Shown: positions 15,836 through 24,082 of the stretch, in pieces
Layout: each line of letters begins with the position of its first letter
How positions within the stretch are numbered: the stretch's first letter is position 1
Assembly (NCBI RefSeq): GCF_001612945.1
Contig: NZ_BDBK01000001.1
Location: forward strand, 310,001-374,000
Origin: Nocardia inohanensis NBRC 100128
GTDB lineage: Bacteria; Actinomycetota; Actinomycetes; Mycobacteriales; Mycobacteriaceae
DNA: 64,000 nucleotides
Reading direction: 5' to 3'
Made by a program: the position numbers and the translations under genes
The notes under the pieces: model-generated
What the model was told of the DNA's origin: nothing
Seen by the model: the letters and a program-made list of their open reading frames with translations, nothing else
Databases searched by the model: none

Positions 15836-17005
15836 ATGCGCGCGCTCTGCTGGAACGGTGTCAACGACCTCGCGGTGGAGACCGTCGACGATCCCGCGCT
15901 GATCAACCCGCACGATGTGATCGTGGCCGTCGGCCTGAGCACCACCTGCGGTTCGGATCTGCACTTCATCGACGGCTACCTGCCGGGCATGCGCGCGGGC
16001 GATGTGATCGGCCACGAATTCATGGGTGAGATCGTGGAGACCGGCTCCGAGGTCACCGCCCGACGGGTGGGCGAGCGGGTGGTGGTGCCGTCGTTCATCG
16101 GCTGCGCGTCCTGCTGGTACTGCGCGCACGACATGTGGTCGCTCTGCGATACGACCAACCCGAATGCCGCCGCGCAGCAACCGATGCTGGGGGAACCCAC
16201 GGGAGGCATCTACGGATATACGCACCCCTTCGGCGGCTATGCGGGCTCGCACGCGCAGTACATCCGGGTGCCGTTCGGCGACGTCAACTGTTTCCCCGTT
16301 CCCGACGGCGTGACCGATACGCAAGCGGTGTTCCTTTCCGACGCGGTCCCGACCGGCCTGATGGGCGCGGAGTTCTGCGATATCTCCCCCGGCGACACGG
16401 TCGCGGTGTGGGGCAGCGGCGGCGTCGGCCTGATGGCCGCGCAGAGCGCCCACCTGCTCGGCGCCGGACGCACCATCGTCATCGACCGCATTCCGGAACG
16501 ACTCGAGCTGGCGCGCAAGCACTTCGGCGCGGAGACCATCGACTACAGCGCCGTCGACAGCGTCGAGGAAGTGCTGCGTGAGACCACCGGCGGCCGCGGC
16601 CCCGACGCCTGCATCGACGCCGTCGGCATGGAGGGGCACGGCACCGGCGTCCAGCAGATCTACGACCGCGTCAAGCAACTGCTGCGCCTCGAGACCGACC
16701 GCGCGACCTCGCTACGCCAGGCGATTCACGCCTGCCGGAAGGGCGGCGTCGTCTCGGTCCTCGGCATCTACGGCCTGACCGACAAATTCCCGATGGGCCT
16801 GGTCACCAACAAGAGCCTCACCATCCGCACCTCCCAGCAGCAGGGCCAGCGGCACATGTCACGGATGTTCGACTACATCCAGCAGGGCGACCTCGACCCG
16901 TCGTACCTGATCACCCACGACCTGCCGCTCGAGGACGCGGTGCACGGTTACGACGTCTTCAAGAACAAGGAAGAAGGCTGCGTCCGAGCCGTTTTCCGCC
17001 CCTGA
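15836..17005 (+). CDS. Zinc-dependent alcohol dehydrogenase (MDR superfamily), 389 aa
   Basis: Medium-chain dehydrogenase. Catalytic zinc ligands are C38 and H60-E61; structural zinc ligands are C90, C93, C96 and C104; the nucleotide-binding motif GSGGVGLM is near residue 200. The insertion around residues 110-140 and overall length resemble the formaldehyde dehydrogenase-like branch that acts without glutathione, but the substrate is not certain. AAAGGAGA lies 5 nt before the ATG. It is 1 nt after the stop of the SRPBCC-like gene, so the two are cotranscribed. Confidence 0.92.
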   Translation: MRALCWNGVNDLAVETVDDPALINPHDVIVAVGLSTTCGSDLHFIDGYLPGMRAGDVIGHEFMGEIVETGSEVTARRVGERVVVPSFIGCASCWYCAHDMWSLCDTTNPNAAAQQPMLGEPTGGIYGYTHPFGGYAGSHAQYIRVPFGDVNCFPVPDGVTDTQAVFLSDAVPTGLMGAEFCDISPGDTVAVWGSGGVGLMAAQSAHLLGAGRTIVIDRIPERLELARKHFGAETIDYSAVDSVEEVLRETTGGRGPDACIDAVGMEGHGTGVQQIYDRVKQLLRLETDRATSLRQAIHACRKGGVVSVLGIYGLTDKFPMGLVTNKSLTIRTSQQQGQRHMSRMFDYIQQGDLDPSYLITHDLPLEDAVHGYDVFKNKEEGCVRAVFRP

Positions 17006-17112
17006 GCGCCGATCCCCGCGCGCCGCGAGGTGCGGAACATCCGAGCCAGTAATAGGGCGATCGGCACCGAACACACCATCCAGATGGTCAGGATCGTCAG
17101 CAGTATCGCCAT
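16948..17112 (-). CDS. Candidate small single-span membrane protein, 54 aa
   Basis: A short frame starting ATG at 17110-17112: MAILLTILTIWMVCSVPIA opens a strongly hydrophobic helix of about 25 residues, followed at once by a basic segment RTSRR, as expected for a single-span membrane peptide with a cytoplasmic tail. GAAAG lies about 8 nt before the ATG. The last 19 codons overlap the 3' end of the alcohol dehydrogenase gene antisense (58 bp). The other strand of this interval is empty. It could be chance, but the helix plus positive stop is not expected from random sequence. Confidence 0.4.
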   Translation of the reverse strand: MAILLTILTIWMVCSVPIALLLARMFRTSRRAGIGAQGRKTARTQPSSLFLKTS

Positions 17113-17237
17113 GGCGGGGACTTTCGTTCGTGCGGGTGTATTCGCTCAGCAAACTCCTGGTGGCCGGGTGCCGGACAGGGCCGAAGGGCCGTTCTCCGGG
17201 CCGTTTGGCCCGAACGGGGCAAATCGTGCGCGGGAAG

Positions 17238-17708
17238 CTACCGTTCGTCGAAGTCGATGCGGATCATGTCGCGTGCGATGGCGGACAGGTCCGCCGCGGT
17301 CGGGTCGTAGCCGCGAGCGACCTTCAACCCCAGCTCGAAAGGTGTCGCGCCGTGGTCGAAGGCTTGCCGCAGCGCCGCGCCCAGCTGGTCCGGGGCGGCG
17401 TGCACCAGCACGGCCCGGCCGTGCCGGATCCGGCCCTGCTGGGTGACGGTGACCGGTATCGGGTCGGTGAAGTTGAGTCGCCAGGGACGCTCGGTGAATA
17501 CCGTCGGCACGCCGTCGATCGTGTGCAGGCAGATCGGTATTCGCAGGGGTCTCCCGCTGCGCCTGCCGGTGAATTCCAGCAGCGCTTGCAGGTGGATGCG
17601 CCGGCCGAGGCGCGGATCGGTGAGGATCCGGCGAACCAGCGGGTTGATCATGCGCATGAGGGCCGGGGGAGGCGGGGCCAGCCGGACCCTGGTGGTCGTT
17701 GTCGTCAT
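17238..17708 (-). CDS. Nitroreductase/quinone reductase, deazaflavin (F420)-dependent type, 156 aa
   Basis: A small split-barrel protein of the Ddn/DUF385 family, found only in organisms that make or use F420-like cofactors. Segments GRRSGRPLRIPICLHTIDG, the central strands with the typical GR-x-SG turn, and TERPWRLNFTDP identify the family. Related proteins reduce quinones or activate nitroimidazoles. It is divergent from a LuxR-type regulator starting at 17817, which probably controls it. Confidence 0.85.
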   Translation of the reverse strand: MTTTTTRVRLAPPPPALMRMINPLVRRILTDPRLGRRIHLQALLEFTGRRSGRPLRIPICLHTIDGVPTVFTERPWRLNFTDPIPVTVTQQGRIRHGRAVLVHAAPDQLGAALRQAFDHGATPFELGLKVARGYDPTAADLSAIARDMIRIDFDER

Positions 17709-17816
17709 CGCGGACTCCTAGGTTCTGATATCGATCACGCTAGGAATCCGTGGACCTGCGCGTAATACCAGAAAAGTGGCATTTCCGCGGGGCGGCACGG
17801 GTCGTACGGTGGGGTC

Positions 17817-18968
17817 ATGAGCGCGGATACCTGGCAGCGCGCCGCGGACAAGATCACTCGGTTGTGCGCCGAGCCGCATGATCTGGTGGCGCTGTGGGAG
17901 GCGTCGGCCGAGGTGCTCGCGGAGGTCGTCCCGCACTACTGGACGCCGTGCTTCTACACCCTGGACCCGGCCTCGCTGCTGATGACCAGTCATTTCCATC
18001 GCGGGCTGGACGAGTTCCCGGGCGATTGGCTGGTCAGCGAGTACTACGACGAGGACGTCAATCAGCTTGCGGACGTGGCCCGTTCGGCATCGGGGATCTC
18101 CACCCTGCACGAGGCGACCCACGGTAATCCGTCCAGCAGCCCGCGCTGGCATCGCAATATGACGATGGGCGGCGACCAGGAACTCGTCACCCGCCTGCGC
18201 ACCCGCTCCGGCGAGGTGTGGGGTGCGCTCGCGCTCTACCGTGAACCCGACCGCCCCCTGTTCAGCACGGCCGAGCAGAGCTTCGTGCGATCGGTGGCGC
18301 CCACGCTCGCCGAGGGGGCCCGCGCCGCGCTGCTGCTGGGCCAGGCGCGGCAGCCCGACTTCGCCGATTCGCCCGGTCTGCTCATCCTCGACGGCGACGG
18401 CAGGGTGGAATCGGCTACGCCCGGCGTCGAGCGCCGGCTCGCGGAACTGCCTGACGGCGACCAGGATTCGGGGCGGCTGCCGTCCGCGGTGCTCGCCCTG
18501 GCCGGACGTACCTTGCGCGCGGCCGACCATCCGGATCGCGGGGAGGTCAGCGTGGTGCGGGTGCTGTCACGCACCGGCACTTGGATCGTGCTGCACGGCG
18601 CGTGCCTGAACTCGACCGGCGCCCGGCGCGTCGCGGTCATCATCGAGCCCGCCCACCCCGGCCGCCTCTACCCGCTGCTGATGTCCGCCTACGGCTTGAC
18701 CGAACGCGAGAAGGACCTCACCCGGCTCGTCCTCCAGGGCGCCTCGACCTCCCAAATCGCCACGGAGCTGGTGCTTTCCGCGCACACCGTGCAGCAACAC
18801 CTGAAGAGCATCTTCGACAAGACCGGCGTCCGCAGCCGCCGCGATCTCGTCGGCAAGGTCTTCTTCGCCCACTACGAGCCGCGGGTGCGGGACAACGAGC
18901 GCCGCGCCCTGGACGACCGGCCGTTGCGCGGCGAACCCTGGCTGGGAGCGGCGGCGCCTCAGCTGTGA
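17817..18968 (+). CDS. LuxR-type transcriptional regulator with GAF-like sensor region, 383 aa
   Basis: The C-terminal LuxR helix-turn-helix is at about residues 282-345: YGLTEREKDLTRLVLQG, then ASTSQIATELVLSAHTVQQH, then LKSIFDKTGVRSRRDLV. The N-terminal two thirds look like a GAF/PAS-type sensor (RTRSGEVWGALALYREPDRP is a common GAF-end segment) with no response-regulator receiver domain. Such proteins sense small molecules or redox state. It is divergent from the F420-type nitroreductase gene (108 bp between starts). Target and ligand unknown. Confidence 0.88.
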   Translation: MSADTWQRAADKITRLCAEPHDLVALWEASAEVLAEVVPHYWTPCFYTLDPASLLMTSHFHRGLDEFPGDWLVSEYYDEDVNQLADVARSASGISTLHEATHGNPSSSPRWHRNMTMGGDQELVTRLRTRSGEVWGALALYREPDRPLFSTAEQSFVRSVAPTLAEGARAALLLGQARQPDFADSPGLLILDGDGRVESATPGVERRLAELPDGDQDSGRLPSAVLALAGRTLRAADHPDRGEVSVVRVLSRTGTWIVLHGACLNSTGARRVAVIIEPAHPGRLYPLLMSAYGLTEREKDLTRLVLQGASTSQIATELVLSAHTVQQHLKSIFDKTGVRSRRDLVGKVFFAHYEPRVRDNERRALDDRPLRGEPWLGAAAPQL

Positions 18969-19034
18969 TCGCGGTCTCGCGCCCGGGTATCGTGAGCGGC
19001 TGATCGTGGTTGTGAAGGGTAGAGGGATTTTCGC

Positions 19035-20894
19035 GTGGCACTGGGGTGGGCGGCCGATCGGACCGAAGCGGACCGATCGGCGACAGGAGTCGAAGCGGGA
19101 GTCGCGCCGGAAACGGTGCGGGCCGGGCGTATTCGGGGGCGGCCGGCGGGGCGAATGCGTTCGGCGCGTGCCGATCTCATCGTTGCCGGTGGCTATCTGT
19201 CGCTCGCGGTGTTCGTACTCGCGGGGCTGTGGCGTCATCCGCGGAGCGGTTATCTGATCGACAGCGATCAGGATCAGACGTTGTACGAGTGGTACTTCGC
19301 GATCACGGCGCACAAGGTCACCCACTTGGAGAGTCTGTTCAGCACGTCGTTGCAGAACTATCCCGACGGGGTGAACCTGATCGCCAATACCCTGATGTAC
19401 GGTGTCGGCGTACCGCTTACGCCCGTCACCCTGCTGTTCGGGCCGAGCGTCACCTTTCTCATCGCGCTGACCCTGGGCTTGTCCGGGACCGCGTTCGCCT
19501 GGTACCTGGTGTTCTCGCGCGAGCTGGTGGAGTCCAGAATCGCTGCGGCGCTCGGTGGTTTGTTCTGCGGTTTCGCACCGGCCATGATCTCCCATGCCAA
19601 CGGCCACCCGAATTTCATTGTGCTGGGGCTGCTTCCGTTCATCGCCATGCGGGTCATCAAGATCGCACGGCGGGCGGAGGGCGACGCGCAGCCGGACCCG
19701 GCGGCGCAGCGGCGCGATGCCATCGTGCTGGGCCTGCTGGTCGCCATGCAGCTCATGCTGGGCGAGGAGCCGCTGCTGATCTTCGCCCTGGCGTTCGCGG
19801 TCTTCGCCCTGGCCTACCTGCGCTCCCGGGACGCTATCCGGCGCACCGTGCGCGCCGTCGCGCGGCCGGTGCTGCTCGCGGCGGTGATCACGCTGGCGCT
19901 CACCGCGATTCCGCTGTGGTACCAGTTCCTCGGCCCGCAGTCGTATGAATTCGGCGGTATCGGCCGGGTGGGCAACGACCTGCTGGCGCCGTTCCAGTTC
20001 GCGCCGCAATCGGCCGGCAGCGGGCTGTCGTTCGGCCCGGACGTGAGCATCAATCCGACCGAGAACAACTCCTACTTCGGCTGGCCGCTGCTGCTGCTCA
20101 TCGCCGCGACGGTGTTCCTGCTGTGGCGCGAGCGCATCGTGCGGGCCGCCCTGATCACGGGGATGGCGTTCGCGGCGCTGTCGCTGGGCATCGTGCTCTC
20201 CGCCGGCGGCAATATCACCATGGTGCCGATGCCGTGGCTGGCATTCGCCTGGATTCATCCCCTGAACGGCATCATCGAAACGCGGTTCAGCATGGTGGCG
20301 ATCCCGGCCATCGCGATCGTCCTGACCCTGGGCGCCCAGCGGGCGATCGACCATTGGCGCGGCTCCACCGCCAAGTGGCAGCCGGTCGCCTGGTTCGCGG
20401 CCCTGGCCTGCGCGCTGCTGCCCATCGCACCGACCGGGCTGCCGGTGGTGGAGCGCACCCCGACGCCCGCCTTCTTCGCCGACGGCACTGTGCGGCAGTA
20501 CGTTTCGGAAGGCTCCGTGGTGATCGTGCCGCCGTCCACCGCGGTGGAGGCGGACGCGCTGCGGTGGCAGCTCGACGCCGACTTCGGCTTCCCGCTGGTG
20601 GGCGGCTACTTCGTCGGGCCCACCGGCACCGACAAGACGGCCCGCTACGGTCCCGTCGACCGGCCCACCGGAAACCTGCTCGCCCTGGTCCGGACCTTCG
20701 GCACGGCCCCGGAGATCGACGGGACGCGTCGCGATCAGGCCCGCGCCGACCTGCGTTACTGGCGGGCCGATGTGCTGGTGCTGCCGCCCACGGTCAACAG
20801 TGAGCTGCTGCGCCGCACCGTGGACGACCTGCTGGGCGTGCCCGGGCAGCCGGTGGACGGTGTGTGGGTGTGGGACGTGCGCGCCCTGGTTTGA
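19035..20894 (+). CDS. Large membrane protein, GT-C glycosyltransferase-like, 619 aa
   Basis: About ten to twelve transmembrane helices between residues 45 and 460, then a soluble C-terminal domain of about 150 residues. The first extracytoplasmic loop has acidic and aromatic residues (DSDQDQTLYEWYF, then HKVTHLESLFS), a layout typical of GT-C membrane glycosyltransferases that use polyprenyl-phosphate sugars. No exact family is recognised. GTG start with AGAGGGA 10 nt upstream. Likely role is transfer of a sugar to a cell-envelope glycan or lipid on the outer face; this is inference from topology. Confidence 0.75.
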   Translation: MALGWAADRTEADRSATGVEAGVAPETVRAGRIRGRPAGRMRSARADLIVAGGYLSLAVFVLAGLWRHPRSGYLIDSDQDQTLYEWYFAITAHKVTHLESLFSTSLQNYPDGVNLIANTLMYGVGVPLTPVTLLFGPSVTFLIALTLGLSGTAFAWYLVFSRELVESRIAAALGGLFCGFAPAMISHANGHPNFIVLGLLPFIAMRVIKIARRAEGDAQPDPAAQRRDAIVLGLLVAMQLMLGEEPLLIFALAFAVFALAYLRSRDAIRRTVRAVARPVLLAAVITLALTAIPLWYQFLGPQSYEFGGIGRVGNDLLAPFQFAPQSAGSGLSFGPDVSINPTENNSYFGWPLLLLIAATVFLLWRERIVRAALITGMAFAALSLGIVLSAGGNITMVPMPWLAFAWIHPLNGIIETRFSMVAIPAIAIVLTLGAQRAIDHWRGSTAKWQPVAWFAALACALLPIAPTGLPVVERTPTPAFFADGTVRQYVSEGSVVIVPPSTAVEADALRWQLDADFGFPLVGGYFVGPTGTDKTARYGPVDRPTGNLLALVRTFGTAPEIDGTRRDQARADLRYWRADVLVLPPTVNSELLRRTVDDLLGVPGQPVDGVWVWDVRALV

Positions 20895-20970
20895 GCGGAT
20901 GGACCCGCGGGCGGCGACATATAGTGGGAATTCGAGCGTTTCAGTCGCACCGGATGGGATGTATTGGGCT

Positions 20971-21366
20971 GTGAAACACCAGTTCGAAGTGACACAGGAG
21001 ATTCCCGATCCGTGGTCGAGCCACCGCGTCGCGCCGCATTGGATTCCGGCGCGCGGCTTGAGCAACGGGCTGGACGCCCGCGCCTGGGCGGTGCTGGCGG
21101 ACCTGGACGAATCTCAGGTCTACCGCGTGCTTTTCGCGCTCTCCGACGCGCGCATCGCGGGGTATGTGCTGCCGGTGCGCGCGACCGTCCTCGAAGCCGG
21201 TGATCCCGAGGTCGTCTGGCGGCTGCGGGTCGACCTGCGGCAGTATCGCGCCGCCGAGGATCGGTTGATGGAGGTGCTGCGCTACGGCCGCCCGCGCCGC
21301 GCTCCGCAACCGCCGCGCGGCACCCGCCGCCGCCTGCGAGTGCCGCTGGTCCGTAAGGCGCGCTGA
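20971..21366 (+). CDS. Hypothetical protein, 131 aa
   Basis: No family recognised. A basic protein with HWIPARGLSNGLDARAW in the first third, and an Arg/Pro-rich C-terminus (RRAPQPPRGTRRRLRVP). It lacks membrane segments. GTG at 20971 or ATG at 20959 are possible starts; neither has a strong ribosome binding site. TATAGT at 20920-20925 could be its -10 element. It follows the GT-C-like gene on the same strand. Confidence 0.65.
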   Translation: MKHQFEVTQEIPDPWSSHRVAPHWIPARGLSNGLDARAWAVLADLDESQVYRVLFALSDARIAGYVLPVRATVLEAGDPEVVWRLRVDLRQYRAAEDRLMEVLRYGRPRRAPQPPRGTRRRLRVPLVRKAR

Positions 21367-21393
21367 AGCGGCGTCGCGCTCCGCGATCGGCTA

Positions 21394-21870
21394 TCAGCTG
21401 ATATCGATGGTTCCGTCGAACACCATCGGGGTGGCGCCCGGCATGCAGTCGGTGAACGAACTCGTCGGCATCGGAATGCCGTAGCCGATCATGTTCGGTG
21501 CGCCGTCCCGGCCCTTGGTGACGGTGATCTGGATGGCCATCGCGTCCGGAGCGAAGATCATCACCGGTTTGGCCGTCGTGATCGGATACACCAGCGACAC
21601 CGTGTCGCCCTGCACCCGCAGACAGGTGACCGGACCGGTGACCTGCACCGGCAGGTTCATGCCCCCGAGTTGCCCGGTCGCGGTATAGGTTCCGGTGGCC
21701 GGCCCGTCACCGGACCCTCGCGCATCGACATGCAGGATATTCATGCCCATCACCTGCATGCTGCCGTTGATCGTCACCGCGGCCGGCGCCGCCGTGGCCT
21801 GTCCCGCGCCGGCGATCGCCGCCGCTCCCGCGATTGCTACACATGCGCTGAAACGAGTGAGCCCTGTCAT
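21394..21870 (-). CDS. Secreted protein of unknown function, 158 aa
   Basis: Clear Sec signal peptide: after MTGLTRFSA a hydrophobic alanine-rich core, then AGQATAAPA with probable cleavage after residue 27 or so. The mature part is beta-rich, with two cysteines (CLRVQ and DCMPG) able to form one disulfide, and ends in a strand FDGTIDIS. It resembles the many small exported proteins of Nocardia and mycobacteria, but no named family. The upstream interval has an inverted repeat and a SigF-like promoter. Confidence 0.78.
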   Translation of the reverse strand: MTGLTRFSACVAIAGAAAIAGAGQATAAPAAVTINGSMQVMGMNILHVDARGSGDGPATGTYTATGQLGGMNLPVQVTGPVTCLRVQGDTVSLVYPITTAKPVMIFAPDAMAIQITVTKGRDGAPNMIGYGIPMPTSSFTDCMPGATPMVFDGTIDIS

Positions 21871-21908
21871 GGCAAAACCTCCGATGTGATCGTTCTGTCC
21901 GTGTGTGC

Positions 21909-21941
21909 GCCGTGTACCCGGGGTTCAGCCGGCTACACGGC
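21909..21941. repeat. Inverted repeat upstream of the secreted protein gene
   Basis: GCCGTGTA (21909-21916) and TACACGGC (21934-21941) are perfect complements 17 nt apart. The arms coincide with the -10 and -35 of the candidate minus-strand promoter at 21914-21938, so a regulator bound here would cover it. Confidence 0.45.
21914..21938 (-). promoter_or_regulatory. SigF/SigB-like promoter of the secreted protein gene
   Basis: On the minus strand GTGT (21938-21935), 15 bp, GGGTAC (21919-21914). Start near 21907, leader about 37 nt. It shares the GTGT form with the site at 13134-13158. Confidence 0.4.
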
Positions 21942-21994
21942 ACATCCCGCGCCCGGGTCGCCGGTGCAGCAACCGCCGCCGGACCATTTGCGAC

Positions 21995-22019
21995 GATTCG
22001 TGGCCGATGACCGGGGTAT
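21995..22019 (+). promoter_or_regulatory. SigF/SigB-like promoter of the holin/DUF3618/DUF4235 operon
   Basis: GATT (21995-21998), 15 bp, GGGTAT (22014-22019). Start near 22027 gives a leader of about 44 nt to the ATG at 22071. Envelope-stress operons of this kind are known members of actinobacterial stress regulons. Confidence 0.5.
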
Positions 22020-22070
22020 GCGATGGAGAGCGCAGCAGGGTATCCGCCATCGAACATGAGGTGAGAGGCA

Positions 22071-22508
22071 ATGATCCACACAGCAGAAAATTCCACGGAG
22101 GCCACTGCGGTACCCGTGCGGCCGGACAAGCGCTCCGTGGCCGAACTGATCGACGACGCCACCGCCCAGGTGTCCCGCCTGGTTCGCGATGAAATACGGC
22201 TGGCCAAATTCGAGATGCAGGACAAGAGCAAGGGCATCGCCAAAGGCGCGGGCATCGCGGGCGCGGGCGGCGTACTGACCCTCTACGGCGGTGTCGCACT
22301 GATGATCTCGGCGATCCTGGCCCTGGACCTGGTGGTGCCCGGCTGGGCGGCGGCGCTGATCGTGGCGGCGGTGCTACTCGTGCTCGGCGCGGTCTCGGCA
22401 TTGATCGGCAAGAAGACCATGGGCTCGGCGGCGCCGCCGGTGCCGAACGAGGCGATCCAGGGTGTCCGCCAGGACATCGAAACGGTCGAGGCGGGGGTCC
22501 GGCGATGA
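22071..22508 (+). CDS. Actinobacterial holin-like (Act_holin) membrane protein, 145 aa
   Basis: Phage holin family (PF07332) protein, in actinobacteria a chromosomal envelope protein rather than a lysis protein. The N-terminal amphipathic helix (VAELIDDATAQVSRLVRDEI) is followed by RLAKFEMQDKSKGIAKGAG and two hydrophobic helices (about 65-90 and 95-118). First of three genes joined by ATGA overlaps with DUF3618 and DUF4235 proteins, a conserved trio in Nocardia, Rhodococcus and mycobacteria, thought to remodel or stabilise the envelope under stress. Confidence 0.9.
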   Translation: MIHTAENSTEATAVPVRPDKRSVAELIDDATAQVSRLVRDEIRLAKFEMQDKSKGIAKGAGIAGAGGVLTLYGGVALMISAILALDLVVPGWAAALIVAAVLLVLGAVSALIGKKTMGSAAPPVPNEAIQGVRQDIETVEAGVRR

Positions 22509-22852
22509 ACGACACCGCATCCGGCGACGCCGAAAACGTCCGGCACGACCGCGATCAGGCCAGGCAGGAGCTGGGCCGGACGGTCACGGAACTGGCCGAC
22601 AAATTCGATGTCCGCGCCCGTGCCGAGGACAAGGTGCACGAAACCGCGGACACCGCACGCGAGATGACGAGCCAAGTGCGCGCGCGGGCCGCGCATCTCG
22701 CCGATCAGGTCGCCGCCAAGACTCCCGCGCCGGTGCGCGATCGAGGCGGGCAGGCCGTCGACGCGGCGCGCCGGCATCGCGTAACCGTCACGGTCGCAAC
22801 CGTTTCCGCGATCGGTCTGACCTGGTGGGCACTGCGACGGAGGAAGGCATGA
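22505..22852 (+). CDS. DUF3618 family protein, 115 aa
   Basis: Starts in ATGA overlap with the holin-like gene. The N-terminal third is the DUF3618 signature (DRDQARQELGRTVTELADKF), followed by a long charged amphipathic helix and one C-terminal hydrophobic helix (VTVATVSAIGLTWWALRRR) that should anchor it in the membrane. Function unknown; always encoded with Act_holin and often with DUF4235. Confidence 0.9.
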   Translation: MNDTASGDAENVRHDRDQARQELGRTVTELADKFDVRARAEDKVHETADTAREMTSQVRARAAHLADQVAAKTPAPVRDRGGQAVDAARRHRVTVTVATVSAIGLTWWALRRRKA

Positions 22853-23109
22853 ACGCGCTCTACAAACCTGTCGGCATGCTCGTCGGCGTCCTGGGCGGCG
22901 TCGCGGCCAATATCGTATTCACCCAGGTGTGGCGGCGCGTGAGCGGCGAGGACGAAGCGCCGAGCGCGACGGCGCGCGACTACAGCTGGCGTGAGGTGCT
23001 GGTGGCGGCGGCCCTGCAAGGCGCGATCTTCGGTCTGGTGAAAGCCTCCATCGACCGCGCGGGTGCGTCGGGATATCAGCGGCTGACCGGGACCTGGCCC
23101 GGCAAATGA
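22849..23109 (+). CDS. DUF4235 family membrane protein, 86 aa
   Basis: Third gene of the operon, ATGA overlap with DUF3618; GGAGGAAGG lies 4 nt before the ATG at 22849. Two hydrophobic helices (GMLVGVLGGVAANIVFTQVW and VLVAAALQGAIFGLVKASID) flank a charged loop, the normal DUF4235 layout. Probably acts with the other two products in the cytoplasmic membrane. Confidence 0.9.
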   Translation: MNALYKPVGMLVGVLGGVAANIVFTQVWRRVSGEDEAPSATARDYSWREVLVAAALQGAIFGLVKASIDRAGASGYQRLTGTWPGK

Positions 23110-23140
23110 ACGGTCGCGGGCCGGCTGGAAGCATCGGGCG

Positions 23141-23953
23141 ATGACGCTGCTGATCGGCACCTCCGGATGGCAGTACGCCGATTGGCGTGGGGTCTTCTAC
23201 CCGAAGGGCGTCGCCCAGCGGCGATGGCTGGAGCATTACGCCCGGTCCTTCTCGACGGTGGAGTTGAATGCCGCGTTCTACCGCCCGGTGCTGCGCAGCA
23301 CTTTCGAGGGCTGGCGGGAGCGCACGCCGGACGATTTCGTGATGGCGGTGAAGGGCAGCCGCGTGCTCACGCACTATCGGCGGCTGTCGGATCCGGAGAT
23401 CCCGCTGGAACGCTCGCTCGAGGCCGCGCGCGGGCTCGGCGGCAAGCTGGGCCCACTGCTACTCCAGTTGCCGCCCAACCTGCCCGCCGAGCCCGACCGC
23501 CTGCGCGCGGTACTGCGGCTGGTGCCGGCGGATATTCGCGTGGTGGTCGAGCCGCGACACGAATCCTGGTGGAGCCCGCAGGTTCGCGAGGTGCTCGCGG
23601 CGCACAATGCGGCGCTGTGCTGGGCCGACCGGCTGGATCAGCCCGTCGCGCCGCTGTGGCGCACCGCGGACTGGGGTTACCTGCGATTCCACGAGGGCAC
23701 CGGCGAGCCGTCGCCGAGCTATCGCGACGAGGTGCTGGCGGAGTGGGTGACGCGGATCGGCGCAGCGTGGGGCCACGACCGAGATGTCTTCGTGTACTTC
23801 AACAACGACCCGGGCGGCGCGGCCGTGCTGGACGCGATCCGCTTCGCCGAGTTCGCCCGTGCCGCCGGTCACCCGGTCGCTCGCATTCCCCGCCTCGCGG
23901 AGGTGCCGGACCTGAATCCGGCTGGGCCGCTGGGGAAATGGGCGCCCTGGTGA
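23141..23953 (+). CDS. DUF72 (YecE-like) protein, 270 aa
   Basis: TIM-barrel family PF01904. Diagnostic opening IGTSGWQYADWRGVFYP, followed by HYARSFSTVELNAAFYR, KGSRVLTHYRRL, and FVYFNNDPGGAAVLDA near the end. Conserved in many bacteria; function remains unclear, although some members have been linked to metal-dependent chemistry or DNA repair. Length is normal. It lies 31 bp downstream of the DUF4235 gene, so it may be carried on the same transcript. Confidence 0.92.
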   Translation: MTLLIGTSGWQYADWRGVFYPKGVAQRRWLEHYARSFSTVELNAAFYRPVLRSTFEGWRERTPDDFVMAVKGSRVLTHYRRLSDPEIPLERSLEAARGLGGKLGPLLLQLPPNLPAEPDRLRAVLRLVPADIRVVVEPRHESWWSPQVREVLAAHNAALCWADRLDQPVAPLWRTADWGYLRFHEGTGEPSPSYRDEVLAEWVTRIGAAWGHDRDVFVYFNNDPGGAAVLDAIRFAEFARAAGHPVARIPRLAEVPDLNPAGPLGKWAPW

Positions 23954-23994
23954 CCGGCACGGTCGCGGGCCGCTCCCACCCGGTCCGGTCGGCG

Positions 23995-24019
23995 GTTTAC
24001 CCGTAGCGGGCCGGGGCAC
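23995..24019 (+). promoter_or_regulatory. SigF/SigB-like promoter of the first BrkB gene
   Basis: GTTT (23995-23998, preceded by G, so GGTTT), 15 bp, GGGCAC (24014-24019; one mismatch to GGGTAC). Start near 24027, about 56 nt before the ATG. Confidence 0.4.
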
Positions 24020-24082
24020 CACGGGACCGAGCGTGAATCCCGTTGTGCGCACGAATGAACGAGTATCCGAGTGAGGTAAACC

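Noticed and set aside
18985..18990. GGGTAT upstream of the GT-C-like gene.
   Set aside because: No GNNT element at 14-16 bp upstream; likely chance.
18567..21065. Minus-strand open frame of 832 codons antisense to the GT-C-like gene.
   Set aside because: Gln/Arg/His-rich composition typical of antisense of a membrane-protein gene, no start context.
21995..23109. Phage lysis module, because of the holin annotation.
   Set aside because: Act_holin with DUF3618 and DUF4235 is a conserved chromosomal trio in actinobacteria; no endolysin or phage genes nearby.
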